Assembly (NCBI GenBank): GCA_964560765.1
Contig: CAZLMG010000035.1
Coordinates: forward strand, 1-44,374
Reading direction: 5' to 3'
Source: CAZLMG01 sp964560765
Lineage (GTDB): Bacteria; Bdellovibrionota_B; Oligoflexia; Oligoflexales; CAZLMG01
Length of the DNA: 44,374 bases
The position numbers were made by a program, and so were the translations under genes. The notes under the pieces are model-generated. The model saw only the letters and a program-made list of their open reading frames with translations. It did not search any database and was not told the DNA's origin. Shown piece by piece: positions 38,429-44,374 of the stretch (the stretch's first letter is position 1; each line of letters begins with the position of its first letter).

Positions 38429-39951
38429 GGTTGCTCTCCCGATGTTCTGAGCTTCTCGCTGATGTCATCGCCGTGGCCCGACTTCAGCCGCTGCTGCAAA
38501 TGTAAATCACCTGCTGGAATGCCATCTGCGAGTAGGAAGTGATCGCGAGGATCATTTGAGTTCGCCATGAGGTTCACATTGTACACAGTAGTACTTGAAT
38601 TAGCCTGCTGCCAGCGCAAGCCCTTAATGCTGCACCAGGTGGCCTGTTCACAATAGAGTTGGTCGTCGTCTTGCAGGGAGCTGGCCGGTATCAGCCCGCG
38701 ACGGGTCCACATAGGGTGCTCGTCGGTAACGAGTACGGTGCTGCTGCCAACGCCAATCTCCAGCATGGGCTTGCTTTCGGGACCAGCCACTACGCCATAC
38801 ACCAACGCCGGTTTCTTGCTGACCGGGTTGTAGACGCGATCGCCGACTCGCAAGTCCTTGATGGAGATGTCTTTGCCATTCGCCAGCCGAATCTGAGTTG
38901 ATTCGGCAAAGCAGCCACCGTTGCGCTGGCCAGGAGGGCTGCCCGAAATACTGGTACGGGTGAGGGTGCAGGCGCCATTGGGATTGTTGATGGCAATCTT
39001 GCGTTTGACGTTCCAGCCGCCGTTCCAAATCCAGTTGCCGCGGACAAATCCAGGCAGGTTCCGTACGTAATCAGCCGGGGTATCCGTCGGGCCAGCCATG
39101 AGATGCGTGGTCACGTTTCCGACAGTCGCGGGAAATGCACTATAGAATTGATCCCATCGATAAGTGCTCTTGTGGTCGCCGTTGTTCTCCTCGTGAAACG
39201 TCCAAAACTCAAAATTCACAGTATTGTTTACAGCGTCGTAAAATTGGGTGCTTAAGTAGCGTGCGGTCCAAACGGTCATCGTTTTGTTGTAGGAGAGCAG
39301 GTTGGGTATCTCACCGACATAGTTAGGATGTAGCTTGGTGAAGTCCGAAGGATCGACCCAAGGACAGTTCGCCATGGGAATATGAGTGCGCAACAGTTTC
39401 GCGGTCAGTTGGTAACTTAAGTTCTGCCCGCGATGTGGTATCACGGAGGTAGCCTTGGCAATAACATACTTGTCTGTGATTTTCCGGATGGCGACGGTCG
39501 TCTCGATCCATGTATTACAGCCTTGGCCACCGGGCAAATTCGAGGCCACGGAGTAGACACCTTGCGCGATCGCAGGTTCTTGCGAGGCGCAATGGCGGAA
39601 CATGAATTGATGCACGCCATGAAAGCGATACACTTGTGACAAATAGGGTGAAAGGGTTGGCGCGACGATAAAATCCGCGCCGTTCAATTCAACGCGGAAA
39701 AATGGCAGACCCGAGGTGTCTTCGGCGTTAATGAGCTGTTCAGTCGTTTCCAAGGCGCTCTTGGTTAATCCAATGAGTCCGTGTTGCAAGTTCGCGCGTG
39801 TTTGCGATTTTGCATGATAAGCCGTTTTCGATTGCAGCATCATCGTCGCGGTCAGTGCAGCCGCGCTTAGCATCGTTGCGCCGATCAACGCCGAACCGCG
39901 TTGGCGATGAGTGACTGGGGGCGTGGATCTTGTCCGGTTGTTCCATGCCAT
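38425..39951 (-). CDS. Pilin-like protein with a C-terminal Hint (hedgehog/intein) domain
   Basis: A 508-residue protein starting at ATG 39951, six bases after GAGGAGG. The basic leader (RTRSTPPVTHRQRG) is followed by SALIGATMLSAAALTATMM, a prepilin-like segment with cleavage expected after Gly19 and no Glu5. Residues 45-340 are an extracellular domain of unknown fold. Residues 347-482 look like a Hint domain. Cys347 begins CFAESTQIRLANGKDISIKDL, followed by LRVGDRVYNP. The TxxH motif is in LVTDEHPMW (Thr409, His412), then come LIPASSLQDDDQLYC and DHFLLADGIPAGD. The C-terminal His-Asn of splicing inteins is absent, so cleavage or ester exchange at Cys347 is more likely than splicing. First gene of the pseudopilin operon. 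Confidence 0.8.
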   Translation of the reverse strand: MAWNNRTRSTPPVTHRQRGSALIGATMLSAAALTATMMLQSKTAYHAKSQTRANLQHGLIGLTKSALETTEQLINAEDTSGLPFFRVELNGADFIVAPTLSPYLSQVYRFHGVHQFMFRHCASQEPAIAQGVYSVASNLPGGQGCNTWIETTVAIRKITDKYVIAKATSVIPHRGQNLSYQLTAKLLRTHIPMANCPWVDPSDFTKLHPNYVGEIPNLLSYNKTMTVWTARYLSTQFYDAVNNTVNFEFWTFHEENNGDHKSTYRWDQFYSAFPATVGNVTTHLMAGPTDTPADYVRNLPGFVRGNWIWNGGWNVKRKIAINNPNGACTLTRTSISGSPPGQRNGGCFAESTQIRLANGKDISIKDLRVGDRVYNPVSKKPALVYGVVAGPESKPMLEIGVGSSTVLVTDEHPMWTRRGLIPASSLQDDDQLYCEQATWCSIKGLRWQQANSSTTVYNVNLMANSNDPRDHFLLADGIPAGDLHLQQRLKSGHGDDISEKLRTSGEQP

Positions 39952-40560
39952 GCATGACCTCCTCGCGCGAGATACCCGTCGTTCGGCTGCATTGATCGCC
40001 ACCACAACAGCAACACCAGTCATCGAGAGTCCGTTGGTATTCTGAAAGACGATTGCAATTCAGAGTCCGTGCGTCGGGTCGGCCAGACACGTTCGTAAAT
40101 GCTTTTCAGTACAGTATGTTGTCATCGCGGTTGGCTCTTGCAGGTCTGCTTAGGAGACGCGCAGGTAGATCGCACCTCCGCCTTTAGTGAGTCCTAACCA
40201 TTCGAAAGGACTTCGAAAAGGGAGTGGGACTAGAGGTTCGCTGCATTTTGGCCTCGGACCCTTCGCCAAGGAGGTCGCAACTGCTCAAATTTATGGATAT
40301 CTCTTGACTACCCGAACTCAGGCAAAGAGGCGGGACGGGCAAGTTGCTCCCTACACAGGTAAGGCTTACTAGTTTGCTATGGGGGTTGTTTAGGGGTTTA
40401 ACAGCCAACATCCGGGTCTTTCGATGAGCGGCAAGCACTCCTGCAAATGTCACCATTCTATCCAGCGGGTTGCGCCTGGGCGCGCAACTGCGTCAATCAA
40501 GTTTCCCCCCGGTCCGGTTTTTGCTGAAGGAATGGCAGACCTTTTTTGTTGGAGTGGACC
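39952..40560. other. Long intergenic region between the pilin operon and the lipoprotein gene
   Basis: About 610 bases between divergent genes. No convincing coding frame: the 90-residue minus-strand frame at 40184-40456 has no ribosome site and odd composition. It must hold the promoters of both units, but none with good consensus was seen. Weak inverted repeats occur near 40384-40406, and a clear hairpin is listed separately. Confidence 0.5.
40469..40488 (+). promoter_or_regulatory. Perfect GC-rich inverted repeat upstream of the 40561 lipoprotein
   Basis: GTTGCGC, six bases, GCGCAAC. The symmetry and position 73 bases upstream of the start codon suit an operator or a leader hairpin. No T-run follows, so it is unlikely to be a terminator. 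Confidence 0.35.
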
Positions 40561-41433
40561 ATGAGGACCGTAGAGACAAGGATGTTGATGTTGTTGGTGG
40601 TTTTGTTCGCAGCGGCCTGCGGCCGGATGGCCGACGATCGTTCGAGTCAATTTAGCGAAGATGACAGCCGCTTTGGTTACCGCCTCGGCAAGCCCGAGTT
40701 TAAGCCAACTGCGGATGAGGGGTCGGGCGTGCACGCCGCGAAGCCGTGGACATATGCCAAGGCGGCCGAGCGACGAGCCATGTTGGAAGGAATGCCCGGG
40801 GCTGCGCTTGCTGTCGGATGGGATGCGGCAAGGCATTTGCGACATTATCTGCTCAATACCGGCGAGCCATTAAGCATCGATCTTGAGCGTATGGTGCGCG
40901 AGTGTTCTGATGCCAAGGGGCGTTATTGGGGATCGCTGGTCAAGGCGACTCAGTTCGCAATGTCTAAAGAACCAGGTGTCTATAGCATCACCTCAGCAAA
41001 GATGAGCAACGGCTACAATTACAAGGATGATTCAGCCAATTGGTTTTACGCAATTGGCGGGCACACGTTATGGAGTGGTGGGCAAATCAAAGTGCTGCCA
41101 GAGGCCGGTGGACGCATCCGCTATCAATTGCGTTTCGATTACTATTTCTTCGATCGCTACAATTGGAATGGTGGAGCAGAGGTACAGCTGTTCGGAATCA
41201 AGATCACCGACGACTCCATGGGCGAATTTCATAAGATGGGCTTGGCCCAGGAATTCGACGTCCATGGCAAGTTCTCTCGCACCTTTGAATGGTGGGATGA
41301 GGACGACGTTACACAGAAGCTTCTGCAGCAGTGGCCAGAGCTGCAGTGGAACGATAAGGATCAAAAGGTTCTTTCCGCTCCTGAGCCGGAGCGAGGCGAA
41401 GACGGGCCGGATGACGAAGGAGTCGCTGTTTAG
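40561..41433 (+). CDS. Lipoprotein with an unassigned extracellular domain
   Basis: A 290-residue lipoprotein: signal peptide MLMLLVVLFAAAC, lipidated Cys near residue 21. The globular part (about residues 75-255) contains GVYSITSAKMSNGYNYKDD, WFYAIGGHTLWSGG and a YQLRFDYYFFDRYNWNGG segment. It ends with the conserved-looking GEFHKMGLAQEFDVHG. This last block, with Asp-x-Tyr-Asn-Trp and a following His, loosely recalls catalytic segments of secreted bacteriocin-like toxins, but I cannot assign a family. The tail is acidic (PERGEDGPDDEG). ATG 40561 has GGAG six bases upstream; the frame's earlier start at 40546 overlaps that site. The M28 peptidase gene follows after 129 bases. Confidence 0.78.
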   Translation: MRTVETRMLMLLVVLFAAACGRMADDRSSQFSEDDSRFGYRLGKPEFKPTADEGSGVHAAKPWTYAKAAERRAMLEGMPGAALAVGWDAARHLRHYLLNTGEPLSIDLERMVRECSDAKGRYWGSLVKATQFAMSKEPGVYSITSAKMSNGYNYKDDSANWFYAIGGHTLWSGGQIKVLPEAGGRIRYQLRFDYYFFDRYNWNGGAEVQLFGIKITDDSMGEFHKMGLAQEFDVHGKFSRTFEWWDEDDVTQKLLQQWPELQWNDKDQKVLSAPEPERGEDGPDDEGVAV

Positions 41434-41562
41434 GCGAGGGCATGTCAAAAAGCAGTGCACTGATCATCTTATGCGCATGAATGTCGCAGGTAACTATCAG
41501 AAACATATGAAAAAAACGTCGGAGCATCGCTTGCAATATCAGCCTGCAATGAGGAGATAGAC

Positions 41563-42975
41563 ATGATGCTGCGGTTGCTACACAAATCTGATTCCCTGCG
41601 CTACGCCCTGTTTCTCGTGCTGGCAGTTGGCTGTCGGGCCCCATTTGGTAGCGACGCTCGCGAAGCACCGGCCGAAGATCATCCGGTAAAAATTATGATT
41701 CCTGCTGCTGACGGAAGCCAGTTCTTGTTTTTTGGCGCGCCGCTAGAAACGACGACCCTGCGCTTGTGCATGGGACCGAATGTTCCGCAGTGCACGGATG
41801 CGACGCCGGGCTCGGTGTCGGCCGTTGAAGTGAAGACACAAAATACAAGCCGCAAGTTTTTCCGGACGCCGGAAAAGGTGACTGTTGCAGCCGACCTGCA
41901 AATTGCCCTGCAATACACGGTGACCCCCGCAGTTGCTACGAAACCTCGGCATGTGAAGTTTGTGGCGAGTGGACAAGCACCGACCGGAGATACGGGCAGC
42001 ACAACTCTCGCCCACGCCCTTTCCCTCATTTCGCGGCAAGAGCTGGAAGCGAACCTCACCCATTTGGCGAGTCCCGAGTACCGCGGTCGCGACACGGGAA
42101 CCCCCGAAAACGAGCGAGCAGCCCAGTGGCTGATTGGTAAATTGAAGGAGTACGGAGTTCAGCCGTTGAGTGGGCAAGACTATTTGCAGAAATTTACGGC
42201 ACGCCAGCGTTTGCCAGCGCCGCGGGAGACCGCGAATATTTTGGGTGTTATTCCTGGCAATGATCCGGAATTGAAAGGTCGCTACGTCATCATCGGTGCC
42301 CACATGGATCATGTCGGGTCGCGCTCATGCATTGGTGGGGGCCTATGCCAAGGCGCGGATGATAATGGCTCCGGTTCTGTCTCCGTGTTGAATATTGCGA
42401 AAGCACTCAGCGCCGCACGCAGCCATTTGAAGCGTAGCGTCATCATTATGTTTTTCTCAGGGGAAGAACTTGGTCTCTTGGGGTCGTATCACTATGTACG
42501 CAATCCGGTCGTCCCCATGGCCCAGGTGGACTACATGATCAATATGGACATGGTAGGGTATTTGCGAGAAGGTCGACTGGATGCTGGCGGTGCCTTGCGC
42601 AATGCCGAGGCAGCCAAAATGTTGGAAGAGACCCTGAAGAAGTATCCCGATATCCGGCCGCGCCTGCAGCGTCAGTACAGCGCCGATTCGGATCATGCGC
42701 CGTTCTTTGAGGCAGGTATTGCGGGCTTATTCTTTCATACGGGCTTGCACGAAAACTATCACCGGGCAGGTGATACTCCCGAGCCCACCAAGATCAATTA
42801 CGACGGCATGACTAACATCGCCAAGGTATCTTTTGAGCACTTGGTGGATGTCGCCAACGCCGACCAGGTGGCCAACGTGGGCTTTAGTTTGCTGGATTTA
42901 TCTACCGAGCCGTTGCATGGGCACGTGCACGGAGACGGAGAATTCTCTGGTTGTGCGAAGACGCTGGACTGGTGA
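41563..42975 (+). CDS. M28-family zinc aminopeptidase lipoprotein
   Basis: A 470-residue exported peptidase. The signal peptide ends in LAVGC (lipidated Cys24). Residues 30-145 are a beta-rich N-terminal domain with PVKIMIPAADGSQF. The M28 catalytic domain begins near residue 160. It shows the metal ligands and catalytic residues in order: GAHMDHVG (His), GADDNGSGS (bridging Asp), FFSGEELGLLGS (catalytic Glu plus ligand), INMDMVGY (Asp) and ENYHRAGDT (His). A PA-type insert was not seen. It should release N-terminal amino acids from peptides outside the cytoplasm, feeding uptake systems. ATG 41563 has AGGAG a few bases upstream. Its end lies 10 bases from the convergent transglutaminase-like gene. 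Confidence 0.93.
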   Translation: MMLRLLHKSDSLRYALFLVLAVGCRAPFGSDAREAPAEDHPVKIMIPAADGSQFLFFGAPLETTTLRLCMGPNVPQCTDATPGSVSAVEVKTQNTSRKFFRTPEKVTVAADLQIALQYTVTPAVATKPRHVKFVASGQAPTGDTGSTTLAHALSLISRQELEANLTHLASPEYRGRDTGTPENERAAQWLIGKLKEYGVQPLSGQDYLQKFTARQRLPAPRETANILGVIPGNDPELKGRYVIIGAHMDHVGSRSCIGGGLCQGADDNGSGSVSVLNIAKALSAARSHLKRSVIIMFFSGEELGLLGSYHYVRNPVVPMAQVDYMINMDMVGYLREGRLDAGGALRNAEAAKMLEETLKKYPDIRPRLQRQYSADSDHAPFFEAGIAGLFFHTGLHENYHRAGDTPEPTKINYDGMTNIAKVSFEHLVDVANADQVANVGFSLLDLSTEPLHGHVHGDGEFSGCAKTLDW

Positions 42976-42985
42976 TCAACTCAGC

Positions 42986-44194
42986 TTACTCCAACGAAAG
43001 TGCATGTAACTTCATGACCTCGCTGACTTGCAGTGGGTAATCTTCATCAAAGAAGTCTTGTGTCGGTGTATCTTCACTCATCCAAATAAAATCTGGGCGT
43101 GTTGACTTGGCTTTCCACTCACCGCCAATCACGCGCTTTTGTGCGTCGAGCTCGAGCGTGTAGTGGAACGGTCGCGTATCAATGTGTTGGCTGGCGCTAT
43201 CAGTGCCGACGATAGCATCCCTTGCCGGCTCGTCGGGTTCAACGACGAATTGAAATTGAACCTCAACATCCGCCACATACTTTGTTCCACGTGCATGAAT
43301 CTTTGCCGGCTTCTCGACGGGTAAGGCGGTGCCGATTTGCATCTTGTACCCATAGGCTGGTTGATTCCAAACTTCTTCTTCCGGGTCGATATCGACGATA
43401 AAAGGCTTTTTCTTGGCTAAATACTGAGTTAGCGCCAGGTGCAACGTCATCGGGTTCATATCCCGGCAGTCGCTGTCCTGGACACGGCCATCGACTTCTT
43501 TGAGTTTGTCGTGGCAGCGATTGCCGAGGCGGCGTACGGAAAAGAGTTCTGATTCCTGATAGTCGTTATAAATTTGACCGACCAAGGCTTTGATGTCAGC
43601 AACGTAGAAAGTCATTCGACGTCCATCGGCCAGATCAACCGTGACGGCCTTTTGCGGCTCGGATTCAGCGATCGCTGCAAGCGACCAGCCATTGCAGATG
43701 CCGGCCCATGCTGGCACTTCATCTTTGTTAAATTCACTTTTGTTAAATCGAGCCGTCGAGAGAACGAGCGATCGTTGGTAGGCGGTCGCGCTTTCCTCAG
43801 AACTTAGGTCCGTGCGTCCTTGCCAGATGTCATACTTCTCCGCCGGCGAGAGACGATTCAATTCATCGTCCGACATAGCAGCAATTTCTTCTGTTGCCGG
43901 AATCTTATAGAGGAAGTCTTTATAGGCCTGGCTGCTTTTGGCCATAGTTTGCCAGCGATAGCTGATGCCACCTTGGTAAGTAGCCCAATAGTGGTCCGGC
44001 CAAGGCATGAAGTCCAAGGTGGCTTCCATTTCTACTTGGTCAAATACTGTCGTTCGCAATCCGAACCACTTGGGGTCGTTGTCACCGGTCGGTGCCTCGG
44101 CTAGCTGCGCATCGCGTTCTGGAACGCCACAAGCCGTGAATAGTAGGCTGAGACTTTGGACGACGAATAACCCGACAAAGGCAAGACCCCGCAT
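42986..44194 (-). CDS. Transglutaminase-elicitor-like lipoprotein
   Basis: A 402-residue lipoprotein (lipobox LLFTAC) resembling the transglutaminase elicitor family (GP42 type). The N-terminal part has MPWPDHYWATYQGGISYRWQ and LSPAEKYDIWQGR. The catalytic-Cys segment is WAGICNGWSLAA (Cys167), and DMNPMTLHLALTQYL holds the probable catalytic His. An acidic site IVDIDPEEEVWNQPAYGYKM and a C-terminal beta domain follow. It could cross-link proteins or hydrolyse amide bonds on a cell surface. The second ATG (44194) is preferred because AGGAG is six bases away rather than three from ATG 44197. The upstream 170 bases to the window end show no clear promoter. Confidence 0.82.
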   Translation of the reverse strand: MRGLAFVGLFVVQSLSLLFTACGVPERDAQLAEAPTGDNDPKWFGLRTTVFDQVEMEATLDFMPWPDHYWATYQGGISYRWQTMAKSSQAYKDFLYKIPATEEIAAMSDDELNRLSPAEKYDIWQGRTDLSSEESATAYQRSLVLSTARFNKSEFNKDEVPAWAGICNGWSLAAIAESEPQKAVTVDLADGRRMTFYVADIKALVGQIYNDYQESELFSVRRLGNRCHDKLKEVDGRVQDSDCRDMNPMTLHLALTQYLAKKKPFIVDIDPEEEVWNQPAYGYKMQIGTALPVEKPAKIHARGTKYVADVEVQFQFVVEPDEPARDAIVGTDSASQHIDTRPFHYTLELDAQKRVIGGEWKAKSTRPDFIWMSEDTPTQDFFDEDYPLQVSEVMKLHALSLE

Positions 44195-44374
44195 CATTTA
44201 CTCCTAGTTGCGGGCGAGCTAGATGGCTGCGCCGGCGCGCGCCGATTAACATACCGCTTGCCTGCCCGCAAAGAGAAATCGATTGAGGCTCGATGTTGCA
44301 AAATATGTCGATTAATATCGGTAGACTAGGGCCTGTCCCTGTTTACTGGTCAGCTAAGCAGCCACTGCAACCAG

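Noticed and set aside
40196..40260. Partial resemblance to a c-di-GMP (GEMM) riboswitch core (ACCATTCGAAAG, then GAGTGGGAC)
   Set aside because: An extra 13 bases interrupt the stem, and the following GCAAAGCC part and receptor are absent, so the fold is not supported.
40184..40456. 90-residue minus-strand frame in the long intergenic region
   Set aside because: No Shine-Dalgarno and no recognisable domain; its Ser/Pro/Leu-rich composition looks random.
40531..40550. TGGCAGAC followed by TTTTTTG as a second sigma-54 promoter
   Set aside because: The GG-to-GC spacing is wrong (no GC 12 bases downstream), and it lies only about 15 bases before the start codon.
1..44374. Prophage, integron, transposon or genomic island boundaries
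   Set aside because: No integrase, transposase, terminal repeats or tRNA gene were seen, and the base composition is even apart from lysine-rich and AT-rich intergenic stretches.

Overview
The window is about 44 kb of densely coding, medium-to-high GC chromosome from a Gram-negative, diderm bacterium. It carries LptD and LptE for outer-membrane LPS insertion, at least six predicted lipoproteins, pseudopilins and a PilZ protein, and a Yej-type peptide importer. A sigma-54 control region, lysine-rich histone-like proteins, a transglutaminase-elicitor-like lipoprotein and lineage-restricted small proteins point to the Bdellovibrionota/Oligoflexia or a neighbouring deltaproteobacterial lineage. 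That placement is inference. I saw no rRNA, tRNA, CRISPR array, transposase or prophage.

Layout: (1) 1-2355: the tail of a sigma-54 activator, a well-formed -24/-12 promoter with three phased TTGCAAC repeats, and a sulfur operon (YeeE/YedE half, DUF6691 half, rhodanese, TauE/SafE permease). (2) 2636-3674: a glycine-rich lipoprotein and a small cysteine-rich conserved-looking protein on the minus strand. (3) 3895-10025: accD-folC-lptD, with lptE convergent to lptD. (4) 10095-12877: an unrecognised protein, a STAS-like protein with a strong terminator, and an Ig-like lipoprotein. (5) 13088-18528, minus strand: an ABC-2-like permease and ATPase followed by a heterodimeric ABC exporter. (6) 18745-24902: a small protein, then yejB-yejE-yejA and two separate ATPases. 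(7) 24944-28377: a small secreted cysteine-rich protein, folE2, a short alpha-glucan phosphorylase and an H1-like lysine-rich protein. (8) 28840-33196: a PilZ protein, an ImmA/IrrE-like protein lacking its catalytic Glu, acetoacetyl-CoA synthetase, and an HU protein with an H1-like tail. (9) 33313-36854: a second heterodimeric ABC exporter. (10) 36855-39951, minus strand: three pilin-like proteins, the first carrying a C-terminal Hint (hedgehog/intein) domain. (11) 40561-44194: a lipoprotein with an unusual domain, an M28 peptidase lipoprotein, and the transglutaminase-elicitor-like lipoprotein.

The genes fall into a few themes. One is envelope building and traffic (LptD/E, two exporters, peptide import). 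Another is a secreted or surface layer (pseudopilins, lipoproteins, M28 peptidase, transglutaminase) suited to attacking or remodelling other cells or polymers. The rest covers sulfane-sulfur handling, core metabolism (fatty acid, folate, glucan, acetoacetate) and nucleoid compaction. The most unusual item is the pilin-Hint fusion at 38425-39951. The sigma-54 sulfur control region and the Glu-less ImmA/IrrE protein come next.
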